DNA from: Salticus scenicus | Lineage: Eukaryota; Arthropoda; Arachnida; Araneae; Salticidae | Length of the DNA: 64,000 bases | NCBI GenBank assembly: GCA_963930645.1 | Contig: OZ005655.1 | Location: forward strand, 137,873,456 to 137,937,455 | Direction: 5' to 3' | Shown: piece by piece, positions 22,640-34,500 of the stretch | Position numbering within the stretch: position 1 is the stretch's first letter | Layout of the letters: each line of letters starts with the position of its first letter | Program-made: the position numbers and the translations under genes | The notes under the pieces: generated by a model | What the model was told of the DNA's origin: nothing | Databases searched by the model: none | The model's input: only the letters and a program-made list of their open reading frames with translations

Positions 22640-23650
22640 GACCATTATATATATATATAACCAATCATCACAGAGATTTCAAAATAAGCTAATAAATGAA
22701 GATTCAGAACATAAATAGAGCCTGTAATGATATTTTTATGAAAGTTTCCGGCATTTTTACGTGTAGAAAGTAATTCTTAAAGACATAAACAGGTTCTAGT
22801 CGATGAATGCACTTTAATGAATATTCAGCACGTAGACAGAGCACGTAATGATATTGTTACGAAAGTTGCTGACATTTTTGAGTGTAGAAAGTAATTCTTA
22901 ATATATAAGCAAGTTCTAGTTGATGAATGCACTTTATTCTGTGTTAGTCTTATTTGTCATTTAAAGAATTTTCGAAGAATTTAGTTCAGCGCTGTAAACC
23001 AGTGAATATTTCTGGAAAATTTTGGAATTCTGTTCTTATTGAAGTTAGAACATTCAAATTTTGAAACCCTAAACTACAATGTTTCGCCTAATTCGGTCGC
23101 CAAGTCACCAAATTCGACGCCAAAATCGCCAAAGTAGAAGCCAAGACCAAAATCAGCGTTGGCTACAAACGGGGTGACTTGGCGAGATTATCGATCAAAA
23201 TTTGGTGGCGAATATTGTTTCAGGATAGCCAAAATTATTACATCCTTTCTCATTTTTAACTGAATTACTTGTTTCGGTAAAATGTATCGTTTTACACCTC
23301 CAATTTTCGGCAAAGATAGTAAACGTAGTCCATATATACTCGAATGATTTTCATTAAACTCTAAGCTATGAACCTGCCAATGAAAGATTCTGTAATAAAC
23401 CGTTAATGAAAAAACTAGTATATTTATTTGACGGTATATGTAATCCTATTATCATGGACTTTCGTAGTTAAAGTAGCAGTTTTCAGTTTTTTTTTTTCCC
23501 GTGGCTGTAACCTGCCTGTTTATTTACGAATCAGTTACCTCATACAAAAAGGCCAATTTGGAATATACATACCCATTGGAATATACATAACAATATGTAT
23601 ATTCCAATTGGTGTACGAGGAAATCATGCGATGGCCACATCAGATTAAAA
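22640..23650 (+). repeat. Dispersed ~0.9-1 kb repeat, copy 2
   Basis: This is the longer copy of the block at 15800-16790. It keeps two ACGTGTAGAAAGTAATTCTT-type tandem units (near 22760 and 22875) and a fuller TTGGCGA / CGCCAAGTC region (23088-23215), which in this copy reads nearly as an inverted repeat. It ends near GATGGCCACATCAGATT. No plausible protein is encoded. Confidence 0.75.
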
Positions 23651-23781
23651 ATATTAAAAAATAAATTAAAATTATTAAAATTATTATAAAAATTATTATA
23701 AATATTATTATAATTTATTAAAAAATAAATAAAAAATAAATAAATAAGATTTTCATACTGTAAGGAACCAGGACCCAGCTA

Positions 23782-24591
23782 GACGAAATAATTTCACCTG
23801 GCTCGATACAAAAAGTTTAATAACAATTCACTGTACTACATACAGATGTACGAGTACTTATTTAAATATATGCATCGCGCGCAGTAAACAGAATGTAGTT
23901 GACGTAGGTTAGGTAAGACGGTTATAACTTCTTACAGGACGACACTGCCTGTGGTCAATGGCCATCGACAATCTTTTTACGACACTCTGCTACATCTCGC
24001 AGTAACAAATGACTAACTTCTGACTGACTGCTGAAATTAAAATGTTTTCACTTCACTTTATGGATTGGCAAAATATCTAATGATATATTGCCAAAAATGG
24101 CGACAACGCCCTCCATTTAAAGTAGAGAAGATGTCTCAGTAATAATTACGCTATTTAGCGAATTCGTACGTCTTCGAACCTAGCGCGACGAAATATTTTC
24201 ACCTGGCTCGATACAAAAAGTTTAATAACAATTCACTATACTACATACAGATATACGAGTACTTATCTGAATATATGCATCGCACGCAGTAAACAAAACA
24301 TAGTTGACGTAGATTACATAAGACGGTTATAACTTCTTACAGGACGACAATGCCTGGGGCCATGGCCACCGATAATCTTTTTACGACACTCTGCTACATC
24401 TCGCAGCAACAACTGACTAACTTCTGACTGACTTCTGAAATTAAAATCTTTTCACTTCACTTTATGGATTGGCAAAATATCTAACGATATTTTGTCAAGA
24501 ATGGAGACAACGCCCTCTGTTTAAAGTGAGGAAGATGGTTCAATAGTAATTACGCTATTTAACGTATTCCTACGTGTTTGAACTTAGCGCA
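23782..24591. repeat. 405 bp tandem duplication
   Basis: Two adjacent units start GACGAAATAATTTCACCTGG (23782) and GACGAAATATTTTCACCTGG (24187) and end with a TTCGAACCTAGCGC-type sequence. They differ by scattered substitutions only. Shared landmarks are GTACGAGTACTTAT, AGACGGTTATAACTTCTTAC and GACAACGCCCTC. Each could be a long terminal repeat, but no primer-binding site or gag-pol sequence sits between them, so a simple tandem duplication is the safer reading. Confidence 0.85.
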
Positions 24592-24620
24592 TTACGATAC
24601 TAATTATATTAAGTTTAAAA

Positions 24621-24625
<5 letters not shown>

Positions 24626-24693
<68 letters not shown>
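24626..24693. repeat. Poly(A)34-GG-poly(T)32 hairpin
   Basis: An uninterrupted A-run (24626-24659) is joined through GG to an uninterrupted T-run (24662-24693). It can fold into a 32 bp A:T hairpin. It may represent two head-to-head poly(A) tails of retroposons. It lies directly upstream of the RT pseudogene. Confidence 0.85.
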
Positions 24694-24695
<2 letters not shown>

Positions 24696-24721
24696 GGAAG
24701 TGTGAATGAACGTAATGTTTA

Positions 24722-26013
24722 CCATTATGTTCATTTGATGAATGGAAAGATAAATTTATATTGCATTTTTTTAGTTATTATCCACATCAATATACAGGCC
24801 AACATTTAAATATGCGTTTATTAAAATGTGCTATTAATGATCTACAAAATAATTATGTAATTTCCTATTTAGATAAAGTGGCATCTAATTATGCTTTTAC
24901 TTGTAAAAAATACTATTACGATTTATTAATTCAGTCTTATAATGACATCAATTTATAGAAACCTTTAAATGTAAGTGAACGTGAAATTAAAAATCGAATT
25001 TCTGCTTTATATAAAAAAAACTGGTCTTACAAACAAGAATTTTAAATTTCCCTACTTAGCTCCCATTCCCAAATTACATAAAAACCCTATCAAGTTTCGT
25101 CCTGTCACAATAGCATGTAATAAATATCTTACTCTAGCTAACGACAAACTGTTAAATATTTTAAATAAACTAATTGACAAATTTAGGATCGATGGCTGTT
25201 TTTTTGTTAAAAATAGTTATAATGTAGTTAAATTAATTTCAAATAGTACAGTTTAAAAAGTTGTAAGTTTTGATTTTGCTGATTTATTTAATACTATAGA
25301 CATTCACATTTTATTTCAGGTTTTATTAAATTACTTTGAACAATATGATTTACAAGAATTCATTACTTACATTTCCAAAATTTAAAGCCCTTTTGACTAT
25401 CGTCTTAAATGAAAACATTTTATATAATGGGATTGGATATTACCAACAAAACTACGGTATCCCTATGGGGGGAGGATGTTCCTCTGCCCTTGCAGATATC
25501 TATTTACATCATTATGAATTTGGTACTCATATTTTAAATGAAATTTTGTATATAAGATATGTTGATGATATTCTAATTGGATATGAACAAGAAGAATTTA
25601 AACTGAATTTTAACTTTTACCCAAATAATCTAATTTTAATTGAAACTGCACCTAACAATGATAATAGTGTTGATTTCTTAGACCTTAATATTTGTATTAA
25701 TAATGAAACAATCGTAATTAAAATCTATGATAAACGAGATGCTTTTAAATTTAAAATTAATCGAATTTCTCCTTGGTCTTCTTGTGTACATAAAAATATA
25801 TTCAGAAATATTATAATTAGCCAACTTATTCGATGCAGTCGAATTTTTACTTATAGTTATGATAGTGACTCTTTTGTAGTTAATTTTATACAAATTGCCA
25901 CAGATAATAATTATCCTCTTTATTTTCTGTTAAATATTCCTAAACAATATTATCAATTAGATTATCTTACTTGCAAATCACGTTTTTTGAATCGTTTATC
26001 AATTCGATTTTAA
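24722..26013 (+). pseudogene. Reverse transcriptase, Penelope-like type, broken
   Basis: Three open segments in shifting frames make up one RT. Segment 1 (to 24958) ends at a TAG but the same frame continues with SEREIKNRISALYKK. A shift in an A-run near 25011-25019 leads to segment 2 with PYLAPIPKLHKNPIKFRP, the fingers motif. After a TAA at 25253 the frame gives SFDFADLFNTID, motif A. A shift near 25370 leads to segment 3 with YGIPMGGGCSS, RYVDDIL (catalytic Asp pair at 25564-25569) and VDFLDLNI. The C-terminus includes a KIYDKRDAFKFKINRISP stretch. The order matches RTs of Penelope-like or related elements. No GIY-YIG endonuclease was seen downstream. Confidence 0.8.
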
Positions 26014-26387
26014 GGTTTCTTCCTTTCATTAACTGTAACTTTCATTAACTGTTTGTTTCTACGTATGAATTGTGTTGAATGGGTGGCATATTGCTTCATG
26101 ATTTTTCTTGTATGTCGTTTTAAATTATGATTTGGTTTTTCTTATAAATTTTATTAAATGTGTTTATTTGGGATTTATTCCTTATTTTGCCAATTTCATG
26201 TAAGTTTATTCTAAGTTTTGACAAAGTATCTGGTATCCGGGAGTGTTGACCGGTCGTAAAACATGTTTAACCGGAGTGGGGTGGTCACAACTCCCCCCTG
26301 CCATTTAGATACTTTTGTCTCCATTTTTTCTTTCGCTCCTCTTCAGTTACATATGTTGATGTTTTTCTTTTTCATTCTATTTAGATT

Positions 26388-26445
<58 letters not shown>

Positions 26446-26809
26446 TAAATCAAACACAGTTAACATTTAGCAAAACAAATAATATTGTGAGCAAATATAG
26501 ATTAAGTGAAACACTCTTTTCTAACACGATAATAAATTGTCTGAAATATTAAATTCTAAGAAGATAACTCAAATAACATATACGGAAACAAGTATAAATT
26601 GCATATGGATTGCTTTACTTTCATATCCCAAGAGAAATCATCTTATATTATTTCTTGGAAAGTTAAATATTTTCTCCGAGTCATGTGCTATATCCAAGCA
26701 AATACGAACTATAGCTGCATTTCAAAAGCCGAATTGTGTCACTATACTCCATGTTTCAGATACTTTGGTCTTGACAGACAAACTGTAAAATTTGAGGTTT
26801 TGGTATCTA

Positions 26810-26869
<60 letters not shown>

Positions 26870-27310
26870 AAGAAAGGAAACAATTTCGTTAAAAATAGTG
26901 TTGCAAAGACGTTGTTACGAATCATTAACTTTTCAGGAATAATTTTTATTTTCTTCTTCAACAAAGAAATTTATGTAAATCCAAGCTAAAGGCTAAAGAA
27001 AGGAATTGGTTGCATAAGCTCTGTATATAATTCATAAAAACAAGGGATATAAAAATAAAATAATTTCGAAATATTATATAGCTTAGGAACTAATTAATAC
27101 ACACGAATATCTGTTTCTAGATAATTTAGCATTTAACAATAGTGAAAAATGTTTTTATCATTTGTCTTGTTAAATATTTCATAGCATATTTATTTAAACA
27201 TTTTATATGTAAAAGCATACAGAATGAAACATTAAAAATTGAACTAAATACAAGGCTTTTATACGTCGCTTAATAGAATACATCTTTATTTTATATAGCT
27301 CACTTTTTTA
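26014..27310. other. AT-rich stretch with microsatellites
   Basis: It contains (TA)n at about 26396-26430 and a (TC)n-(TA)n tract at about 26807-26866. Several overlapping short frames pass through these tracts and are low-complexity artefacts. No gene was identified. Confidence 0.6.
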
Positions 27311-27314
27311 ATCC

Positions 27315-27545
27315 TTTGGTGATAGGTTTCATCCAGGCCAATTAGCCACACGAGGTCCTAGACCTGACCACTGTGAAGGTCTTTTTAAAAGGTCGTAGCC
27401 AGGCCCATATTTAATTTAGTTTATGAAAATAATAATAATAATAATAATAATAACAAGGAAAACTCCGAACGGCTAGGTTAATTGGAGCTCGACCTGGGAT
27501 CGAACCTAGCACCCCATCTTCAAGATCGGAAGATCTCAGGCATTG
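27315..27545 (-). mobile_element. tRNA-derived SINE, degraded
   Basis: Read on the minus strand from about 27545, a tRNA-like head is followed by GGTTCGATCCC (B-box-like), then the family body GCCGTTCGGAGTTTTCC. A (TTA)n tract has expanded inside, followed by CTTCACAGTGGTCAGGTCTA and a GACCTCGTG block. The body matches the SINEs at 53300-54765. The A box is eroded. Confidence 0.65.
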
Positions 27546-27796
27546 TTGGAGCTCATCATTTGAAAGGTATTTCTTCGATTGAATAACACGAAAATTATTA
27601 TGTAAAAAAATGTTATTCAATTAAGTAATCTCAAAACTCTCTGTCAGTATACCATCAGATTTCCAAGACATACAAAATCACAGCATAAAATAACAAAATG
27701 AATGAAATCGTTTTATTAGATGATTATAATTTTGATTAAAATTTGATAAAAATTTATTGATTTAAATTATAAATCAATGAAATTATTTTCTAAACC

Positions 27797-27869
27797 AGGC
27801 GTAGCCAACCCACAATACACCGATCGTATGGGGACTGTCGTCTAAAGTTCTGCGGCCCGCGACGGAATA
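27797..27869 (+). mobile_element. hAT-like terminal fragment
   Basis: The sequence CAGGCGTAGCCAACCCACAA, followed by TGCGGCCCGCGA, resembles common hAT termini that begin CAGGNGT and contain a GGCCCGC block. It is cut by the Tc1-type MITE at 27870. No opposite end was found. Confidence 0.5.
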
Positions 27870-28510
27870 CAGTCGGCAGCAAAAGTATCCGAGCATTACC
27901 AAAAATTCCTACGTGAAAAAAGTACACCTAATACAGTTTTGTTAAATAAATCCCTGTACAATCCTGTTCTTAGTCAGTCTAACAAGGAAACATTCATAAG
28001 GTGTCGTCTTCAAAAAATACTGAAAAAAATATATATGTGATTCTACTCTTCATGAAACACCAGAAAGTGAAAAAATTATCGGCTGAAATGAATTTCAGCG
28101 ACCACAAAAAAGTATCAAAATTAAGCATTTTTGGCGATTTAGCGCTGTTAGGCGATAAGTTTGCCAGCACCAAGATTGCCGTGTACGAACAGAACCGTGT
28201 TTTGCTTCTCCGCCAAGTACTCAAAATCAATCGCCAAACAGTATGAAATCGCTAAATATGCTAAATTTTGATAATTTTTTGTGGTCGCTGTAATTCATTT
28301 CAGCCGATAATTTTTTCACTTTCTAGCGTTTTATGAAGAGTAGAATCACATATATATATTTTTTTTTCAATATTTTTTGAAGACGGCACCTTTTGAATAT
28401 TTCCTTGTTAGAACATGATTCGACAAGGATTTATTTAACAAAACAGTATTAAATGTACTTTTTTTATATAGGACATTTTGCTAGTGCTCGGACACTTTTG
28501 CTGCCGACTG
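27870..28510. mobile_element. Tc1-type MITE with ~215 bp inverted arms
   Basis: The element starts CAGTCGGCAGCAAAAGTATC and, read inward from the right, CAGTCGGCAGCAAAAGTGTC. The arms agree over about 215-240 bp, including AAAGTGAAAAAATTATCGGC and GCGACCACAAAAA. TA precedes the left end (27868-27869); the right flank reads CA, probably a mutated TA. The ~150 bp centre repeats GGCGAT motifs. No transposase is present. Confidence 0.85.
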
Positions 28511-28628
28511 CATACAAAATTTATGGTTTAATAACTCACATAATTACAGCAAAAATTAAAAATCCGTTCTGACTTTCCAATTCTTGCACAGTTAATTTAC
28601 GACTAAAAATTAAAGCTATAATGCAAAT

Positions 28629-28635
28629 AATAATA

Positions 28636-28673
<38 letters not shown>

Positions 28674-28680
28674 AAAAAAA
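28629..28680. repeat. (TAA)n microsatellite
   Basis: An AAT-trinucleotide tract abuts the point where homology of the Helitron Rep fragment stops. Confidence 0.9.
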
Positions 28681-28739
28681 ATATACAGACACGACATTAT
28701 TTCATTATTTAAAACATGAAAATCTGACATTGACAGATT

Positions 28740-28973
28740 TTAATTTAGTGCCAGAGGCCTACTGCTAAACTTGTTAATATCGACAAATTCTTCTTTAGTT
28801 AATTCGTGACGATCTAAATTCCATGATAAAGTTTTCAATAAATCAAACCAATGTGTTTCAGCTGCAGATACTGAAACAAATAACGTTGGCAGTCCAAACT
28901 GTCTTATAGCCGCAAAACAACGTTTTTTCTCTTTTTCCCAATGAGGGGGAGGTGTGCCTTGGAGGGGACTCAT
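28740..28973 (-). pseudogene. Helitron Rep/helicase protein fragment (Helitron_like_N)
   Basis: The minus-strand frame reads GTPPPHWEKEKKRCFAAIRQ then FGLPTLFVSVSAAETHWFDL then LKTLSWNLDRHELTKEEFVD. It matches the conserved block found upstream of the rolling-circle nuclease in Helitron proteins, where a W-E-K / F-A-x-I-R-Q-L-G-x-P-T-x-F-x-T-x-S-A-x-E-x-x-W pattern is typical. Only about 75 codons survive of a protein usually well over 1000 residues. The HUH nuclease and helicase domains are absent. Its N-terminal end merges into the minisatellite at 28944 and its C-terminal end into (TAA)n. Confidence 0.8.
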
Positions 28974-29843
28974 GTCAAAGGTGTGCCTTGGGGGGGACTC
29001 ATGTCAAAGTTGTACCTTGGGGGGGACTCATGTCAAAGTTGGGCCTTGGGGGGACTTCATTCAATAAATCCCCATTCAATAAACCGACTGAAATAGGCCC
29101 TTAGCACTATTAAGAGTGTATTATAAAAAATCGACAACGCTGTACCGATTGAAATAGCGGTACCTTGGGGGGGGACTCATGTCAAAGTTGGGCCTTGGGG
29201 GGACTTCATTCAATAAATCCCCATTCAATAAACCGACTGGAATAGGCCCTTAGCACTATTAAGAGTGACGTATAAAAATTCGACAACGCTGTACCGACTG
29301 TAATAGGGGTACCTTGGGGGGGGACTCATGTCAAAGGTGTGCCTTGGGGGGGGGACTCATGTCAAAGTTGTACCTTGGGGGGGATTCATGTCAAAGTTGT
29401 GCCTTGGGGGACTCATGTCAAAGTTGTGCCTGGGGGGGACTCATGTCAAAGTTGTGCCTTGTGGGGGACTCATGTCAAAGTTGTGCCTGGGGGGGAATCA
29501 TGTCAAAGTTGTGCCTTGGGGGGACTTCATTCAATAAATCCTCATTCAATAAACCGACTGAAATAGGCCCTTAGCACTATTAAGAGTGACGTATAAAAAT
29601 TCGACAACGCTGTACCGACTGAAATGGGGTACCTTATGGGGGGGGGACTCATGTCAAAGTTGGGCCTGGGGGGAGACTCATGTCAAAGTTGGGCCTGGGG
29701 GGGACTCATGTCAAAGTTGTGCCTTGGGGGACTTCATTCAATAAATCCCCATTCAATAAACCGACTGAAATAGGCCCTTAGCACTATTAAGAGTGACGTA
29801 TAAAAATTCGACAACTGTACCGACAGAAATAGGCCTCTAGCAC
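28944..29843. repeat. G-rich minisatellite with higher-order organisation
   Basis: A 28-31 bp unit, TTGGGGGGGACTCATGTCAA plus AGTTGTGCC, is arranged in runs of about 3, 1, 8 and 3 units. The runs are separated by a ~115 bp linker beginning ACTTCATTCAATAAATCC (29053, 29201, 29523 and 29729) and containing CTGAAATAGGCCCTTAGCAC and GTACCGACTG. G-tracts vary from five to nine. Three overlapping 69-86 codon frames across it are repeats of the unit, not genes. The first unit overlaps the Helitron Rep reading frame. Confidence 0.92.
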
Positions 29844-29869
29844 TAATAATAATAATAATAATAATTTAT

Positions 29870-30616
29870 CGTTATAATAATTAAACACAAGGTAGAAATT
29901 CTTGAATAAGCAATCTATATAATATTTCTCTAACGTGGACCAGTTACAATTATATTTTGTAGAAACGATACGATAGTGACAATAAAATACGCGAGGATAA
30001 AAAATAACATATAAGTAATATTTAAGCACTCGGACTCAGTTCAGTGATATAATAAAATTAAATAAATAAATAAATAAAAAGGTGACAATTGTCTGATTAG
30101 ATCATTTTATAGAAAAATTTATTTTTCAAAGTTGCATCTTTACAATTCTTGCAAGCGTCATTTTAAACCCAACAATACTTTAAAGATATAAACAAAATAT
30201 GATTTTTTTTTTCATAAATTGACTGAAAAACAAAATAATAAAAAATATGATCAAAACAGGTACGAAGTATTTTTAACAAAAAATTATGCCAAAATTTATA
30301 AATAATAAAAAAATAAAATAAAAGGGATCTCGCCAACATGGCGGCAAATATGCAAAAGTCGCCATAGGGGTCCTTTATTAAAACTGTCTTGCCTGGGAAA
30401 ATATGAAAACTGGGTCGTCAAACATGAATTTTATTTTGAAACTTTTCTTTGAATGATTTGGTTTAACTGACATTAACGTTTCCTATCACAAAATCTAATA
30501 ATAATTTGGATTCTGGTGAATTAAAGTTTTAATTGGATGGTGAAATTGGTATAAGACTTATAAGTTTCACATTTTACAAGTAAATAAACTGCGAAAATTT
30601 CGCATGGGTTTGCTAG
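29870..30616 (+). mobile_element. Non-autonomous Helitron, copy 1
   Basis: The right end has the canonical Helitron 3' structure: a hairpin GCGAAA-a-TTTCGC (30591-30603), about nine bases, then CTAG (30613-30616) followed by host T. A copy in inverted orientation lies at 36895-39130 and aligns along the whole ~750 bp, including CTAACGTGGA, GCAAGCGTCATTTTAAACC and CCAACATGGCGGC. The 5' boundary is uncertain because a (TAA)n tract precedes it. It has no gene. Confidence 0.7.
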
Positions 30617-30669
30617 TAAATAAATAATCACCTGTGGAAGTTAAGCATTATTCGATCTATTGCAATCAG

Positions 30670-30683
30670 GTAATCAGTTAGTT

Positions 30684-30755
<72 letters not shown>

Positions 30756-31340
30756 TATAATAATTCATTTCCATTTGTAATTACTTATTAATGTCTTCTT
30801 AATTCCAGTATTCGTTCCTGGTGTTTGACTATTATAATGAATTATTATTATAATTATAATACATTCACTTTCATATGTAATTATTTATTAATACCTTGCT
30901 AATTCAGGTCTTCCTTCTTAGCATTTGATCATTATAATGAATTATTATTATTTACTGTACTATTCGCTTGTCTCTTGTCTAGCTGTCGATATTTCCAAAT
31001 AAATCTATTTTCGTGTTTGCCATATTCACTAAATCAAAAATAGTGGCTAAATATTGTAATAAATAGCCAATAATGAAAGAAATATTATTTAAAATTTAAT
31101 TGTGTTTCATCAAAGTAATGGAATTCGTGTCATGAATTGTAATTTAAATTTAATTATTTACGAAAGTTATCTTCATCAGAATTAAATTCATCAGAATTGT
31201 CGCTAGTTTATTTGTTGAAAATGTAATACCTAAATACCCCAAATTTATTAGTTTATCTCTCTCTATCAACTTATCTATCTATCTATTACTATTTCTGTAC
31301 CTGAATCCGATTCCAATTTAAAAAAGAAAGAAAAATCATG
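30670..31340. other. AT-rich stretch with (CT)n-(TA)n microsatellite
   Basis: A (CT)n tract from about 30686 to 30720 continues into (TA)n to 30760. A ~115 bp segment ending ATTATAATGAATTATTATTA is duplicated near 30780-30850 and 30890-30950. No genes are recognised. Confidence 0.6.
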
Positions 31341-31344
31341 CAGT

Positions 31345-31518
31345 ACGCATTGATTAGTAACACTTTCCAACTGTACGCAAATGTTGTATCGAATAACTAT
31401 TAATATTCTTTGCCTACGTTGTCGCACAACAGACAGAGAGACTGAAAAACATACCGATAGACTAATTGATTTTAAAATTGCGCTTAGGCATTTTGGAAAG
31501 TGTTAAAAAGACTTAACG

Positions 31519-31550
<32 letters not shown>

Positions 31551-34500
31551 CAGCCGTTAGATTATAATTACAGCTTTTAAACTCTCTGAATATTTTACTG
31601 TAGCCCTGTTAATCTGAAAGTTAATCATGTCATATTCTATACAAAACAATATTTTAGAATATTAATAATACATGTCAATGTTTTTAAGATTTTTGTAGTA
31701 GAAAGTTTTTTAAATATAACTTTAAAAAAAAATCTGTCCTAAAACGTAATACATTGGCTTTTTTTTTTATTGCTATTGTTGTAGTCCCTGTAAACAAACT
31801 AGTTGTACAGGACCTATTAATGACACTTTAAATAGGGAACATTCCATAGAGAACATGAGTGTATCATTAAAAAAAAAAAATCTCAAAATATTCACGGATG
31901 ATAGGAGCCGGAGACAAACAGACAGAAAGGTAGACAATCGGACAGACAGATGCACAAATTGAAATCATATTCCCACTAAAATTATAAGAAAGTTTTAAAA
32001 CGCCCATGTAAACAAGAGTGCAATTCCAGCAAATTTTTATTAATACCTCTTAATGTAACTAATTATTTTTGTGTGGCCCTGTAAATCTAATGCTAACCAT
32101 ACTATATTACATAGAAGGCTCACTCTTTTGTGAATATGAATAATATATTTCAATTGCATTAAGCTTTGTGGAAGATAAAATTATTAAAATTTGGATTATA
32201 AAAATAACTCTCATACAACACAATGCTTTGGAGTACTTTCAAGTGCCCCTGTACACAAACCAGTTAGAAATATACTCTACTTAACATAGGAAACATCCGA
32301 TAAGGAATTGAATAACATATTAAAATTTCATTAAAGTTTCTATACATTAAAGGTATTAAAATATGATTTATAGAAACTCCTCTCATAGAACATAATGCTT
32401 TCAAATACTTTTGGGTGTCCCTCTACACAAACCAGAAGAGGTATTCATTCCATTTTCAATAGGGAACATCCGATAGCGAACTTCAATAAAATATATCGGT
32501 TTAAAGAAATTCTATAAATATTTACGGGAATTAGAGCACAGAAAAATAGACAGTGAGACAGACAGACGGACAGAAGAACAGTCAGACAGATACACAAATT
32601 GAAATTATATTCACACTAAACAAATGATAGAAAGTGTCGAAAACGCTTAATGTAAACGGAAGTACAATCCTAGCAAATTTTTATTAATAGCTCTTAATAT
32701 AATTGAACATTTTTGTGTCACCCTGTAAATCTAATGCTAACCATGCTATATTCCATGCAAAGCATTCTTTTGTGCATATAAATAACGTATTTCAATTTCC
32801 TAAAACTTCGTGGAAAGTAAAGTTATTAAAATTTGATTTATAGAAATATCTCAGAAAGAACGCAATTCTTTGGAGTACTTTTGAGTGTCTGTGTACATAA
32901 ACTAGTAGTGGTATGTAATCTATTTTATATAGGAAACATCCAATAGTGAACTTGAATAACATATTTCAATTTCATAAAGATATTGTACAGTAAAGGTATG
33001 AAAATATGGTTTATAAAAATACCTCTCATAGAACACAATTCTTTGAAATACTGTCGGGTGTCCCTGTACACAAACCAGTAGAGGTATAAATACCATTTTC
33101 AATAGGAACGGGAATAACATATTTCAATTTCATTGAGATTTGTGTACAGTAAGGGTATGGAAATATGGTTTATAGAAATGCCTCTCATAGAGCACAATAC
33201 TTTGAAATATTTTAGGAGATCCTTGTACACAAACTAGTAGAGGTATAAACTCCATTTTGAACAGGGAACATCCGATAGTGAACTTGTATAACATATATCA
33301 ATTTCATTACGATTTTTGTACGGTAAGGGTATGGAAGGATGGTTTATAGAAAAGCCTCTCATAGAGCACAATACTTTGAAATATTTTAGGGGGTCGCAGT
33401 ACACAAACTAGTAGAGGTATAAACTCCATTTTCAAACGGGAACATCCGATAGTGAACTTCTATAACATATATCAATTTCATTAAGATTTGTGTACGGTAA
33501 GTGTATGGTTTATAGAAATGCCTCTCATAGAGCACAATACTTTGAAATATTTTAGGGGGTCCTTGTACACAAACTAGTAGAGGTATAAACGCCATTTTCA
33601 ACAGGGAACATCCGATAGTGAACTTGTATAACATATATCAATTTCATTACGATTTTTGTACGGTGAGGGTATGAAAATATGGTTTATAGAAATGCCTCTC
33701 ATAGAACACAATGCTTTGAAATATTTTCGGGGGTCCCTGTACACAAACCAGTAGAGGTATAAACACCATTTTCAAAAGGAAACATCTTATAGGGAACTAG
33801 AATAACATATATCAGTTTCAAAAAATTCCATAAATTTTTACGGGAGTTAGAGCGCGGGCAGACAGACTGACGGACAGACGGACAGATACACAAATTGGTA
33901 TCATATTCACACTTAAAAAATGTTAGGAAGTGTTAAAAACGCTTAATGTAAACGAAAGTAGAATTCTAGCAAATTTTTAATTATAGCTCTTAATATAACA
34001 GAATATTTTTATGTCACCCTGTAAATCTAATGCTAATCATGCTATAATCTATGTAAATCATTCTTTTGTGCATATAAATAACATATTTCAATTTCCTAAA
34101 ACTTCGTGGAAAGTAAAGTTATTAATATTTGATTTATAGAAATATCTCAGAAAGAACGCAATTCTTTAGAATACTTTTGAGTGTCCTTGTATATAAAATA
34201 GAGTTGGTATTTAATCCATTTTATACAGGAAAAATCCAATAGTGAACTTGAATAACATATTTCAGTTTCATTAAGATGTGTGTACAGTAAAGGTATGAAA
34301 ACATGATTTATATAAATGCCTTTCATAGAACACAATACTTTGAAATACTTTCGGGTGCCCCTGTACACAAACCAGTAGAGGTAAAAACTCCATTTTCAAC
34401 AGGGAACATCCTATAGTGAACTGAAATAACATATTTCAATTTCATTAAGATTTGTGTACAGTGAAGGTATGAAAACACGATTCATAGAAATACCTCTCAT

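Noticed and set aside
23782..24591. Adjacent LTR pair
   Set aside because: Two 405 bp copies touch each other with nothing between; no primer-binding site or TG/CA ends were visible, so tandem duplication is simpler.
26599..26989. Several frames encoding Ile-Tyr repeats
   Set aside because: They are translations of a (TC)n-(TA)n microsatellite.
29314..29574. Overlapping 69-86 codon open frames rich in Gly/Cys (GGDSCQSCALGG pattern)
   Set aside because: They are translations of the 29 bp minisatellite in all three frames; unit lengths not divisible by three and absence of a conserved start argue against a gene.
28944..29843. CRISPR-like array
   Set aside because: Regular repeats with spacers were considered, but the repeats are tandem with a repeated linker, there are no unique spacers, no cas genes, and the context is eukaryotic.
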